The notes: generated by a model from the letters alone, not told the origin. DNA of 64,000 nt from Plasmopara viticola (GCA_001695595.3 MBPM02000039.1:248001-312000); one strand, 5' to 3'; counted from the stretch's first letter, positions 44,547 through 56,731 are shown. Made by a program: numbers and translations.

Positions 44547-44864
44547 CCGACCCTGTGGCTCGAGCGGTTAGCCGTTCGACCCAGGACCGGGAGGTACCTG
44601 GTTCGATACCCATAGGATCCGAATTAAGGAAGCCGGAGATAGGTCACTAAAGTGGACGAGCAATCACACCCGAGTGTGTGACTGCCCTACCAACTCGCGC
44701 CCGATTGGGTAATAAAAGGGTTGGGGGGGGACGCTTCACTGACCGAAAAAGCCCCATAGTGTAATAAGGGGTACGGAACCCGGTCCCAAGATGGGTCGGA
44801 TTGCTATCAGCATCCCGCGATAGAGGCAGCTTAGTCCTAGCGCGTGGGTTCCGGTAGCTTAAAT
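44547..44864 (+). mobile_element. Complete tRNA-derived SINE, 318 bp
   Basis: The 5' head has the two internal RNA polymerase III promoter boxes of a tRNA: an A-box-like TGGCTCGAGCGGTTAG, and about 35 bases later a perfect B box (GGTTCGATACC). Head order and spacing are tRNA-like, but the acceptor stem does not close, so it is not a tRNA gene. The body (about 44620-44864) is GC-rich, unrelated to tRNA, contains a TCACAC...GTGTGA stem, and ends without a long A-tail. Perfect 19 bp duplications flank it, which shows retrotransposition by a LINE-type machinery and a fairly recent insertion. Confidence 0.8.
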
Positions 44865-44883
44865 CTCTTTACTTATTAACGCA
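44865..44883. repeat. Right target-site duplication of SINE (19 bp)
   Basis: CTCTTTACTTATTAACGCA, identical to 44528-44546. Confidence 0.85.
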
Positions 44884-47800
44884 AGGTTTTGTGCAAGCAT
44901 ACATCAAATACTCCTTTTTTACAAGATGCCACTTTCATCACAACTATGCCAATTTAAATGGTTTTTGAGCTAGAAGGCTTCACTAATTTTTGACATTGAA
45001 AGATCAGAAGATACGATGTCTGAAAGTAGGACCCACTAGACTCCAAAATAACAACGCATTTTTTGCAGAAATGCTAAGCCTGACATGTACTTTCGCATTA
45101 TCAGATTACCTTGTGAGATGCATTTTTAGAACAAAATGTGTATACCAGACTTCACATAACGGACCTCGTAAAGTACTTAGGCCGATTTAATATGAGTTTG
45201 ATTTTTCACTACATAGTGCAAGTCACAATTTTTGGCTACGTTAAGGAATAATAACTTTGGTCTAAATTATTTGCGTGCGCAAAGAAGCCCAAGAAGACTC
45301 TAGTGAGAATTTCCACCGTGCGAAATTAATATGTGTTGAGATGTTTATTTGCATTGCAAGCATACTTTCTCTCACGTTCATGCGCCTTTCGGCTAGGCAA
45401 CCATTCATTATGCTGCTACGGCCAATTTAGAATGATAAACGCTACAGAAGTGTAGCGCATGTATCGGACAACGCCACATTTTGCCATCAGGTTCGTTAAC
45501 GCTCGTGTACAAGCCAAAATAAGCGATTTTGCGAGCATCTTGCGCAAGCGGTTTCAAAATGTTCGGTACGCATTGGTATTGCCATGTTATTAATTCTCTT
45601 TTTATCATTTTGACAGCCAAAAGTGTATGATCGCCTTTCGTATATGACATTGAACATGTCAATCATGCACTTGGATACAAAAATGTTAGAAATACATCGA
45701 AAAACTTGCGTGTATGTACACATACGTGCAGCATTTACGATAACTTATTTAAAATACACACAGCGTATATAGTCTGTGACAAATGTTTTTAGCTGCACAG
45801 GCGCACTTGCACAATGCGGAGTTCACTCCCGAGGTCGGTGCAGCTTTAAGTGCAAGGATCGTACGCTTTATAATTTTGCTAAAGACAAAACCTCACCTTT
45901 TTAAGCTTCTTTTGATCTTTTAAGAAGCTGAAGCACTCCTGTCGAATGCAATAGCTCTCGTAACTATGCATAAATATCCAGGTATAACAATTGGCCGTGG
46001 AAGGTGCTAAATATGGAGGTAAGATACATTTTTTGTCATACTAGGCTCTTTTAATGTGATTATGCTTAGCTTATAAGTCCATAGAGAAAAATGATTAGCT
46101 TTTATTGCTGCCAGCTCAAAAACCCGTCGTCCATGTGGCGACGGCAAGTGGGTACGGCCAGTATTTTTCGATTTAATTGCGAGTGCTTTCGTACACATCT
46201 TCGCGCGTTGTATAGAAACATATAGCTTATAGAAATACAAAAACAATAAGCATTATCCCACCGGCCGATCTTAAAAATTCATCCACCAGCAAGCAGCTGG
46301 AAAACAGTAAAATGACGGCAAACAGCCAGGAAGCTGGCCTCTGCGCGAGACTGGTTTTCTTACTCGCTCAAATAAGCCCTTGCGCGAAAGATCTAAGGAA
46401 AAACGTAATGCACGGCATAGCACAACTAAAACGAGGTTAAATGAACTGTGTGTCATGCGTTTTGTTTATGACAGACCAATTACCGACAAGTAGTCATGCA
46501 AAAAGTGTCGACCGTGTGCTAGAGGCCAGAATACGCAGTGTATGCTCTCGGGTCCCACGATCATGGGTCGACAAGCTTTTCATGGCGGCGTTTGCATTCA
46601 AAATGCGACTCATGCGTCTCCCGTCTTTACCCATATCTTTGGGCTGAGACACCCTAGAGTTCCGCCAACTCTTTCAAGCACGAATACTTCTAAAATAAGT
46701 TGTGGAGAGGCTCAAATACATTTTCTCCTAAAGCTCTGTTGTAGATCCAGTATCCCTATGGAATAATCACTAGACTTTGCAAAAAGTCGGCTGAATATAA
46801 TCAGCAGGGTAAGGAATTTGATTGTATCCGCCACAAAAAAACAAAGGATATATCAAACAAACACGAGAAACAGACTATAGATAACTTTATCAAAGGCAAC
46901 TACGTATTGCCAGATACTGAATCCCACCGCAAGAAAAAGAAAGATTGGTGCTCAGGCCACCTGCAGAGTATGTGTTGCACCGGGTTGTTGCTTTTATGCT
47001 TATCATCAGCTCTTAGAGTCAGATAAATGGTGATGTACGACTCGTGCTGGTTCGTAGTACAGAGCAGATGTCAGACCCTAGAACTCGGAGCTTTTGCAAG
47101 CAATAACTACAGCGACCTCACTGCACCTAGTAGAGCTTTCTGTTATGGTGCATCTGAGTCTTTTAGACGGCTTCGTTGTGAGGGTGCAGTAGTATGCTTA
47201 TTCGCTATTAAGTATGCAAGGCGATCCGATAAAGCTGCTACCCTTCTTGGTCCCGACGGTGAACAATTGGCTGCACAGAAGCCCGAGTGTCTGTCTGGAG
47301 GTGTTTCCAGCTATCATATGTATAAAACGTTATCGAAACTTTCTGCGTCGACGATACAGCAGAATCCTCCATTCGAATTGAAGCACTTGAAATGAGAAAG
47401 GAGATCACCAATGGAAAGAATAACACAAATCTCATGCTCAGAGTAAAAGTTAGGTAAAATGGCCATTGTGTTTGCTTTATACTCAGCAACAGAATGTGGC
47501 CTTGGCCGTCTCAACGCTCCGTGGACGAGCTCATTAAAAGAAACCTACGTGCAATTGCTCAGTTGAAAAGGCGCTTAAGTCTTTTATCTCGCCACACGTT
47601 GATGCATACCGTGTGAGGTCACCCTACCTTGCGGCCATAGACTAGTACTACAATTTGGAGAAAGCACATAGCGCTCCACAACTCAAATCGCGTCTGAGTG
47701 TATGATGGAGGTTTGCGACCTGAACTCATGTTCTCTCTGATATGTTGTGTGCCTGTTACCGACGCACGTTACACAGTAGGTCAGTACTTGGTATACATCG

Positions 47801-48779
47801 GACATTTGATATTGATACAAATGCGTTGCGTAATTTTGTCACACTGCAAAGGCCTTCGACAGGTTTTGTATTTGCAGGTATTGACTGGTCATTCGAACCC
47901 GTTGCGCGTCCGTGATGTTTCTAGCAATCACAAAGTCTCTCAACTCACGGCAAATTAGTTAACCACATCCAGATAATAAATTAAAAGATGATATATTTTA
48001 CGTTTTAATTATAGTAGGTGTTTGTTTAGTGATATTCTATGCGATACATGCAGCTTGTATGCATCCCATTATATGATGTTAGTTAAGATCTTTTTTCTAA
48101 ATGGCTTTTATATTGGAACAATACACATGGACTGAGCAAATTGCATGAGATCACACACTATAATTGCGTCAGCATAATGTACACTACCTCGTTGATAGAA
48201 AAAATAAAGTTCAGGTCTATGATTGCGAATCCATCAGTCATCTTCTAAAGCACCGATGGACTGTTCGGAAAGCACTACCGATACGCTCGTGAGCGTACCG
48301 TGCGTACAATGCACTTATGAACAATTTAAGCTTAGTCCTCTCATAAGACTAAAAAAGACGTCCCGCTTTCACGGGAGGTTGTTTGTGAAAGAGGAAGAGT
48401 GCTTGCCGCCTAGTCCACTGCCTTGTCGTCATTGTCTTGCTCTGGCCTGCTTGATATTGAAGTATGATAAAGCTGTACAGACTATATAGCTGTACGTCTT
48501 GAAGTCCTAAATGTGTGACGGATTTGCATGACGTGAACTTAGCCGTAATATAAATTTTGCGCCATTTGTCGATGTTTGACATAATAAAAAACAAGCCTTA
48601 GCGCACGAACTCGTCTTAACAACTGATGTGAGGCTCAGAGTTGTGTCTCGTGTACGCCTGCCGATATTTAACTATACACTCACCAAGCTTGTGTACTGTA
48701 CACACTACAAATTAATTAATGACTATAGTTTAGAGACTCATTTACATTTCGTTTATACTTGCAATTTGTATACAAATAT
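44884..48779. other. Gene-poor AT-rich interval
   Basis: About 3.9 kb of short, unconnected frames. The longest (47027-47395) has no domain I recognise. No repeats or RNA genes are seen. Confidence 0.5.
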
Positions 48780-49204
48780 ACTTTAAAGTAAGAATCTGTA
48801 TAGACCAGTCAATAAAAATCAGTTCAATGACCGAAAAAAAAACTTCTTCCTACACGCCAGGGTACTGTGTGATACTGCATCACTAACGTAAATGATTTAT
48901 TGTATAATAAAACGGCTTTTAAAGACCAGCTATGCGAATGTCAATGGTGCGATGAAGATATGTAAACCAGCAAGAAATATTTGGTGTCGTTTCAAATAAT
49001 GTAACAAATTTACAAATCTAACAGCGCGATACTTGCTTGATTTGTAGGCGTAGAGAAGGGGTAATTTATAACAAGTGTGCAAGAATACTTAGAAATTCTT
49101 GGCTTCAACTATACTTAGTTCTCACCAATAATTTGTAGTATGACCGCAGAATACATACCATATCAACTCATGGCAAGAGCATTGTTGTAAATGATGTATC
49201 ACTG

Positions 49205-49973
49205 TAGTAGCGATATAATCCAATGAAGCTCGGGCGACACGCGTGCGAATACCGACACCTCACCATTTTTGCCCTCTCAAGTAAAAGGAGACACTCCCAC
49301 CAGCATGTCTTCGCCTACATTGCCTTGTTCTTAAAAAAACAGAGGACCTTAACCATCTTTAACACGTGAGACCTGATCATTCAACGACACTGGCGCACAA
49401 ACACTGACTGCCAATAAAGTTAAACCCGTCGCATCGCGGCAAGCTCCGCTTTTCGATATTGGAATCTCGACACTATGCAGCTTTTCCTAAAACCCGAATA
49501 AAGTTCAAAGTATCAATACTGCCCCATCCTAACGTAGTCGTTGAATGTCCCGTATTTCCTGTACGGGAAGAACTGGCAACTATATCGTGCAAATACTGCA
49601 ATCATTTCGGGCGTTAGAATGGCAAAGTTGTAAGTGAGAATACGACCATAGTATTTGGTGATTTTGCGTCTCTATAAATTTTTAGCACATCGGCATCGCC
49701 AGGCTTTCTTAAAGACTGCGCGCCCACGGTCACATGAGTGGGTATTTGACCAGTGCATGATACGAGCAATGTGTCGATCCGAATTGCACCACAAACAATG
49801 TCAACACCTTTGGAGAAGCTCCCATACGACGTGTAGTTGCTCTTGCCTGGGGAAACAACCTCTCCACCAAGAATGGCAGAGACCGACCCAAGTGCGAGCG
49901 ACTGGTGTATCACACTGCCACTCCAAGGTTTTGTGCTTGTGATGTTGACTTTTGCGTTGGGTTTTCTATTCAA
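49205..49973 (-). pseudogene. Decayed S1A serine-protease homologue (glucanase-inhibitor-like), copy A
   Basis: The N-terminal part (49614-49973) has ILGGEVVSPGK, the trypsin N-terminus (IVGG type), and CGA-IRIDTLLVSCTGQ where active trypsins have the His of TAAHC; here no His is present. Other frames further down the minus strand give FIGSQCLCA and VSVFARVSPELHWI, the trypsin C-terminus. Stops and shifts separate the parts. The missing His resembles Phytophthora glucanase inhibitor proteins (GIPs), catalytically dead trypsin homologues that block plant endoglucanases, but the copy is broken, so the missing residue could also be decay. Confidence 0.6.
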
Positions 49974-50633
49974 ACAAGGTGACTTTACCGGTATTTGATT
50001 GTTTTGTATTTATAGTTCCGGTATACCGCCCGTCGAGTAGCTAACGTATCACTCATACTTTTGGATTGTAAACCCGTTATGTACCGCTCATTGTAACTTT
50101 ATGTAAGCTGCAGATGTAATTATTACTTCAAAATTTTTGGGCGTTGCGACTTGGATATATTAGCATCGATAATCTGACTCGAAATAAAAGCCTGATCCCT
50201 TTACATAATTGGTTCTTATAGGTACCGTTAAGCCCAATATAATTCCGTAAAAAGTTAATAAAAACGATTTACCCAATATAATCCCGTATATAAAATAAAT
50301 CAAACATATTTTGGCATTTAATACGTCTTTTAAACTAAGCCGTGATCATGCCTAAAAGTGCCTTCGTCTAACTGTCATTTGCGGTAGACAGCTTTGAGCC
50401 GGATGTCTGCGGTATGCTAGTTAGCGCTTGCAGTTGCACAGCCGTATCACATTCCCCATTTGAGGACTAAGGAATAGCGTTTTTACAAATATATGGGATG
50501 CATCCTGACCTTATTGACATAGGGTGACTGAACACTCACCTAGCTACTGTAGTGTGTATACTGCAAATCCATTTGTGACTGCAATTTAAAGACAACCATT
50601 TAATGATTAGGTGCTGATTAGATCAGTCGAATA

Positions 50634-50687
50634 AATGCAATCGCTGTACACTAATGACCGAATGCAATCGCTGTACACTAATGACCG
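50634..50687. repeat. Perfect 27 bp tandem duplication
   Basis: AATGCAATCGCTGTACACTA plus ATGACCG occurs twice head to tail (50634-50660, 50661-50687) without mismatch. Confidence 0.85.
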
Positions 50688-50918
50688 ATACTGTGAGCGA
50701 TAATGACGCGGTAAAGATCGTATGCAAGCAATTCTTGAAAGAATTATGATTTGCAAAACGATAATGAAGCTCTCTAGTGTACGAAAGGGGACAATTTATA
50801 ACATGTGTACAAAAATAGTTTTATTACGTTGGCTTAACAGAGAACGCTCACCAACAATCGTCAAAACATGATCGCAGAAAACATTCCATGGCAACAGCAT
50901 TGATGTGAGTGATATCTT

Positions 50919-51250
50919 CTAATGGAGTTGCGATTGAATCCAATGAAGCTCGGCCGACACGCGCGCGAACACCGACGCCAAACAAAAGTTGCCCTCTCGA
51001 GTATAAGAAGCCACTACCACAACCATCTCTTCGCCTACATTCGGCTTAATTTTGAAAGTAGAGGAACTCCATCGTCTTTGTACATGAGACCTTCGCCTTC
51101 AATACCACCGACGCACAAACAGTGACTGTCAATCAGAAAATCACCTGTCATATTGCGGCAGGCTTCCTTTTCCAATACTAAGAGCTCGACACTGTGCAGC
51201 TCTTCCGATAATTCGAACGTATTGGAACCGCCCAACCTAATGCAGTCGAA
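50919..51250 (-). pseudogene. Decayed S1A serine-protease homologue (glucanase-inhibitor-like), copy B, C-terminal half
   Basis: The frame at 51035-51235 reads LHSVELLVLEKEACRNMTG, IDSHCLCVGG and then KDDGVPLL where active enzymes have the catalytic Ser of GDSGGPL; Asp stands in its place. After a frameshift, 50919-51030 reads SVFARVSAELHWIQSQLH and stops at 50919-50921, the normal trypsin C-terminus. The N-terminal half is not found upstream. It is related to copy A by the segmental duplication. Confidence 0.6.
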
Positions 51251-51808
51251 ATATCACTCGTATTACTGTACTATAAGCAGGCGCTACTGTGTCGGATACA
51301 ATCAATCCGTTCCGTAGCCCCTTTCGACGGTACCTGCAACGACTAGTCCAATTACTGCATGAAGTAAGCTTTAGGTCACAGTGGGAAACGTTTTTATCCG
51401 GGACAATTCTGTGAGCTTTGTTATGATTAATTATTACAAGTGATGGTAAACTCAGGCTGTGATGATGGCCTTGATGACGTTACGTTGGCTGCTTTGCTAT
51501 CTCAACGTCAATAGGAAAACCTGTATCAATTTGTTACTGTTGCTATTTGTCTTCGTCTTACAAGTTGAGGTGGTGCCAGTAAGAGTGTTATTGTGCCTAG
51601 TACTTCCAACTGCAACTACGCTCTCACGATTTATAACCACGTATGGCGCGAAGTTGTTGCAAAACTGGATACGGCTATAAGCACTATATCCCAAGGTGAA
51701 GTGCAAGGTCAATTAGAAAAACTTTTTTTTTCCAATGCTTGAAATGTAACTGTTATCAAACGATTTTATTAATAATCTTCAGTATACGTGACCTATTCAA
51801 AATCAATC

Positions 51809-52585
51809 ATGAGTAGCTTTTTCTCAAATAATCATACCAATCAAAAAGCTTACGATCGCTATTTCAATGCAATGGCGAAAAGTGATTTTGTTCAAGGCAA
51901 GAGTCTGAAGGCTCTTATTCAACACAATTCATAAGACGATCCAAGCACTGATTCGCTTGCGGATTTGTTCCAGCAAGTGATGGCAACGAATTGTGGGTAC
52001 AACTATAATTAGACAATAAGGAGCTACTCAAAGGCCCAAAAAGGCTACCTGAAACTACCAAAGGTGAAACTAATGCAATTCCCAAATCTAGTAGAAAGAA
52101 GCATACATACATCCCAACTTTGACTAACACAGATGATGATATGAATAAAGCCACTGCACCACACGATGCACTTGAGATTTCTACAGTTGAGTAAACGGCG
52201 TTGCCGAAAAGGCTGCCAGTACTCGAGCATACATCCAAGAAAAAAAGACTTTGAGGAAGGTGGTGGATGAATATGCTTTGAAGTATTCAAACAAGCGAAG
52301 AGAGTTACGAAGAGAGAATCAAAATCAAAAACGTCAAGAAGTGGCAAGTGAGTTTGCTGAAAAAGCAATGGAAGAAGTAGTGAAGCTTTTGAAAAGAAAA
52401 CGAACTGCAACTCCCCCACTGACAAACGAGCGACAACAAAAGCTGCTGAACGAGCTGAGGCGGAACTTTCACTAACTCGACAACTACTAAAAGAATCGGA
52501 TGATGAGGAGAGCAATGATGACGAAAGAACTAAAGAAGAAAGGAGACTGGCGGCGCTTGATCCTGGCATAGAAAGCATATACTGA
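51809..52585 (+). pseudogene. Charged coiled-coil protein relic in viral element
   Basis: Starts MSSFFSNNHTNQKAYDRYF. After several stops and shifts it continues as a Lys/Glu-rich coiled coil (TLRKVVDEYALKYSNKRREL, then SEFAEKAMEEVVKLLKRKRT) and ends with an acidic stretch (KESDDEESNDDERTKEERR) and TGA at 52583-52585. No family is recognised. Position and strand fit a viral structural or DNA-binding protein, but that is a guess. Confidence 0.45.
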
Positions 52586-52781
52586 CGATATAAATAGCTA
52601 CAAAAGTCAATTCGTAGCAAAATTATACGACAGTAGTCGACATAGGATTGGCGAGGCTGTTGATAAACGCGATAGCAAAGACCATCTTGAAGAAAGTGCT
52701 CCCAAATCGCCAAGAAGGCATAAAATGAAACGAGATGCTACGATTTAGTTCAAAGCTGAAGTGAAAGGCTGGTTCGATAGA

Positions 52782-54206
52782 TTATATATCTAGACTGAAT
52801 CTTGTCCAAGTAATTTTTATCTCTAACTCATTTACTGTTTTGAATAGAAGTTTGATGGCAGCAACATACAGCGCGCCAAGTTGAGAGTAATCAAAAATAT
52901 ATTGATATCGCCCCAAATCATTGTCGCATTCTTCGTTCATGTTTTCATTTGGCATAACGCTGACCATTTCTCCACACACTTTCCTTGCATCCTGCGCAAT
53001 CAGTCCACGTAATGCTTTGGTCTCCCTTCCAGTTAGTACTGACTGGTTCCAACTTATCATAGCGGTCCAAGGTGATTGAAATAGATGTTATTTTCTCTTT
53101 GAGTCGCCTATCAGAACTTGTGTATATGAATTGCACACAAAAAATAATGGTTGAGAATATGGCAGAGACTTTAAACTGACGGGGCCTGATCCCAGATTGT
53201 TCCAAATGTTTCCATGTACATTGTACTGAAAACAATTTGATGTTCCGCCAACACCAACCGTGTATGCGTTTGGTCCAGAGACGTGCAAAGTGGTCGACGG
53301 TGATCCACTTCTGATGCCGACTTCACCAGTAGAAGTTACTGTAGCTTTTGGTGCAATTGTGGTCATTAAAATCAAAAAGTTGCCAGTTTTGGTTCTAGAG
53401 TATTTACTATTAGTGGAGGTCGCATTCTTTGTATTGTTCATTTGTAATCTGAACTCAATAGGCGATGCGCTAGACGATTCGGCATATCGTACTTAGCAGA
53501 TCCATCGTTGAGAGTATCAGTTGCTTTGATATAGATTTTATTAAAATTTAGCGCGAGAGGATTAGTTTCTAACTAACTTGAGGATGACGTATTGGTGTTG
53601 AACAACATTTTATCAACAGTGTTTAAAATAAGTTAAAGACAGCCACTTAAGGGTATAGGCGACGGTCCAGCAGGATTGATACAAAAAGCGTCCGCTGGGG
53701 TAGTAAGGCTGTATGTATGAGGATACCCGCTCTTGTATGACTGTGGGTTTTCAACATTGAAAAATAAACTGTGTGTCTGAGACGTGAAATCAACAATTAG
53801 TTTATTATATAATTGATAGCGAGAATCGGCGCTTGTAGCTGAAAACTCCCCTACAAACGAATTCGGATTATCGGTTGATATTTACTTCAGCAACGGAAAC
53901 GCTTTATTGTTTGATGCTGATGTCGCTCGATGCAATGACTAATCCATTTGCATTAGATATTCGATTAATGTTCATAGTCTCACGATTTGCAGTTACGCCT
54001 TAAAATTGCAAATTACTTGAGCTTAAAGTACCCAAGGGCATTAAGAAGACACCCAAATTATCAAGTGTCATTGTCTTTGAAGGCCGAAACGTTCCGGATG
54101 TGATGTCGGTAATAGTAGAACGATATGTCGCAGTGTTACCGATGCCGGCATCGAGATTGCTAACCACGCTTAGCGTTGAAATCATGCCAACTCCACCCAA
54201 TCTCAA
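52782..54206 (-). pseudogene. Virion fibre-like protein with S74 intramolecular chaperone domain, decayed
   Basis: Reading leftwards: a beta-rich shaft segment (54000-54206), a stretch with two stops (53880-54000), an 80-codon open run (about 53640-53880, containing YNKLIVDFTSQTHSLFFNVE), a shaft repeat EVGIRSGSPSTTLHVSG (about 53260-53330), then the S74 hallmark SSDRRLKEKITSI (about 53080-53120). After a shift near 53030 come LRGLIAQDARKV and FDYSQLGALYVAAIK, the end of the same domain. S74 domains trimerise and cut themselves off phage and giant-virus fibres. The Ser-Asp/Arg region of the domain is still visible, but the gene is broken in at least three places. Confidence 0.65.
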
Positions 54207-54275
54207 ATAGCGCTGATCGCCTATAGATAGTCATTTGCACCTGCGAAGTAAGAGCTATTGATTAGCGGGAGTTGA

Positions 54276-54951
54276 TTGCCATTTCGCACCTGCGTGACCT
54301 CTCCCAGTGGTTCAGGGAAGTCAAACACCATTCCCTACATAATCGCCCTCTTGAGCAAATGCTTCACGAAGATTGTCATATGCACAAAGACTAACGAGAG
54401 ACTCTACGATCATCTAAGAGACACTAACGTTCAGGTCATCAAAGAGGTCAAAGCTCCAGCAATGAGTGAATACGACTCCGAGACAAACAAATTGATTATC
54501 TTTGATGACTTGGTCATGGCGCCAAAAAGAACGCATGCCCAGGTTATAGATACTTCATCTGAGGACGTAAGCAAGGCCGATCAATAATTTAAATCTCCAA
54601 AGCTATTTTGTGATTCCAAAAACGATTTGAATCGATCTAAATAAGTTATTCCTGGTCGAAGTATTACCCAAAAAAGTTGGTATCTTCCGTCGCCACTTTC
54701 CGACTAATTACCCAATTAAAACATTCATCGATCTCTACAAGCGAAGAAAGTCAGAAAAAATGAACACAATGATAGTGGATATCATCAATCAAAATACAAG
54801 AATGCAATCGAGTATGTATGCAATTTATGGAATGCTTATTCACTTCTACTTTCTTTCGATCAAATCGACGGAGAATACACAAGATGTTATCAATAACTTC
54901 CAAGCGGCATCCTACATTGATCGAGAAATGATAGGATCAGTTCTGAATTAG
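54276..54951 (+). pseudogene. A32-like DNA packaging ATPase fragment
   Basis: PFRTCVTSPSGSGKS carries a Walker A motif (SGSGKS) in the context typical of viral packaging ATPases. Further on are FTKIVICTKTNERLYDHL and the Walker B KLIIFDDLV. After a stop another frame gives QSYFVIPKTI and VEVLPKKVGIFRR, which resemble the sensor region following Walker B in this family. No start codon precedes the fragment and the N-terminus is lost. In intact viruses the enzyme pumps DNA into the capsid. Confidence 0.65.
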
Positions 54952-55526
54952 TACCTTGGATGGGACAGTATGCAAGCTCCTTCCCTCGTGACGTTGTGAC
55001 TAATTCTCTTACTCAGCTCCAGCAGACGCGAAGGTATGCAGTATTTAATTATTATTAGCAATTGGATTGAGAGACTTGATTGAGTTATCACGACAGCGGC
55101 CGTTGGGTCTATCTGCAGGCCTAAATTAGTATTGGCCACATAAACAGTAGGTGTTTGAGTAGCGGGATAAGTAGCGTGTAAAAAGCCAATAATTGTTCCA
55201 AATGCAGCATCACCAATTTAAAGCTGAGGTGTGTAAGCAGTAGCCGGCATCGTCGGAAAGCCGCTAGCAGCAGTGTCGTCCGAGAGATATTACTGGCTGC
55301 ATCGAGAATTGGATTGTATAGCTAGAAAAATTCTCGAAAGCATGAGATGAAAATGTTGTATTGACCAGTCGTGCTATTAATAAAGTATAAAAAGTTCTTA
55401 ATCGACCAATATTGATGGGACTTATAGATGTCGCTTGCTGAATACGTGCCATCAGGAGGCGCAATCGTGTATGTTGTCGTGGTAGAAACAATCGACGACA
55501 TGATCTTGAAGCTATTGTTTTGACGC
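54948..55526 (-). pseudogene. Penton / minor capsid protein relic
   Basis: From about 55526 the minus strand reads NNSFKI, then TYTIAPPDGTYSASDI, the 'P-GtYs-sdI' pattern near the N-terminus of virophage and Polinton-like virus minor capsid proteins. After a stop and shift come FGTIIGFLHATYPAT and NTNLGLQIDPTAAVVIT, matching the later family pattern '-FG-liGF---tyP' and 'n--pqI-PvssviiT'. Two in-frame stops show decay. The order and spacing of all four blocks are as expected for the family. Confidence 0.55.
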
Positions 55527-55580
55527 TAAGCAGTAATTGCTCGCCACGAAGAGTAGATAGATATTGATTTTAGTGCAGTT

Positions 55581-55808
55581 TTATACTGACTGAAGTCGAT
55601 AAGCTGCGAGAGTCGATATCGAAACTGTTGGGTACCCACTTGGTTGCTTAGATACGACAGAATTGGAAAGCTCATTTAATCTACATGTATACATTATCCA
55701 ATACAAAGAAAACGCATTGACAAATAAGACGACAATGCCGCAAGGGATGGCAACGGAGATCGATGGGTCTGAAATAGTCGATCGCTCCAAACCTGTAGCG
55801 CCATCCAA
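55581..55808 (-). pseudogene. Small membrane-anchored protein relic in viral element
   Basis: A 75-codon frame with one hydrophobic helix (VAIPCGIVVLFVNAFSLYWI) and no ATG at its start. It lies directly upstream of the penton relic on the same strand. The function is not recognised. Confidence 0.3.
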
Positions 55809-56191
55809 AAACGACTATGACTGATTAAATATTTAACTCCTGACCAATCAGCTTCCGAAGATAAATGTTAGCCACATGGCAAAGGGACGGAAAATGATGA
55901 AGATGCCTCGTTACGTTAATACTTCAAAGCAATTTTGCATCAACCGCCAGTCTATGAGAGTTTCATCAAATGGTTGAGCCATTTACACAAATAGCACTAA
56001 CTTAGCCAATCTGGTGAACATTCAGGATCGTCAAATTTGTGTCGAGCGCAATATCTCGCTCGTCGATCGCTATCATTGCGATCAAGATGCCGATGTGCCC
56101 TCAGTGGAGTATTGAGCAAAACAAAAATCTCCAAAATTAATTGTTACTAGTATTTAGTGTCCCTCGATACTTGCTACTGTTTTTGGTGTGA

Positions 56192-56398
56192 TCATCCATA
56201 ATTTTTTTTTAGCATCGTATATATAAGCTTAAGATTTCTTATTGAGACTAACAAATCTAAAGCCTTCGACTGACGCTTCAATTGACTGTAGTTTGAGGTC
56301 GAGAACACGCCTCTTTCGTATAATTTGTCAAGGAATGAATTCATTTCCGTTTTTGCCAGCGGAGAATAATCACTAACATTCTTTGCACCTTTGTGCAC
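56192..56398 (-). pseudogene. Small Lys-rich open frame in viral element
   Basis: About 68 codons (PLAKTEMNSFLDKLYERGVF ...) that look coding and are helical. A neighbouring frame at about 56460-56570 (MIKEDKSFDKALLDPLDEHE) may be an upstream part. Family unknown. Confidence 0.3.
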
Positions 56399-56731
56399 CT
56401 TTGAGCATCTATAAACGTTTCACTAGACCATCGAGAAGCTGATTATATGCACTTTTAAACCCTCGTGAAGTAATTTTGCATTTGTTCAAGCATTATTGCA
56501 TAGAGTTCATGCTCGTCGAGTGGGTCTAACAAAGCCTTGTCAAAGCTTTTATCTTCTTTGATCATAAGCGTTTGAAGTAGCGATATCGAACGATTTTGCG
56601 ACAGATCTAGAGAGATCAGGTAGCGCGGTACATTGGAAAGAGAAATGATGCCGGAGATATTGGTAATCTTTGATTACAAATAATGCTTTTTTCATTATAC
56701 GCAAAGACAAAAAATTGAGTCAACGATGGAT

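Larger units (their letters stand above)
48780..51250. repeat. Duplicated segment carrying two protease-homologue relics
   Basis: Sequence at about 48800-49500 is similar, in the same orientation, to about 50610-51240. Shared landmarks include ATCCAATGAAGCTCGG, GGCGACACGCG-type stretches, CTTCGCCTACATT, an AATTTATAACA-TGTG block and ACCAATAATTTGTAGTATGACCGCAG versus its counterpart. The similarity extends beyond the coding relics, so this was a segmental duplication and not only gene homology. Confidence 0.6.

Noticed and set aside
44547..44625. A functional tRNA gene
   Set aside because: A and B boxes are present, but the acceptor stem does not pair, an extra base breaks the D-arm, and the element continues into a SINE body flanked by target-site duplications.
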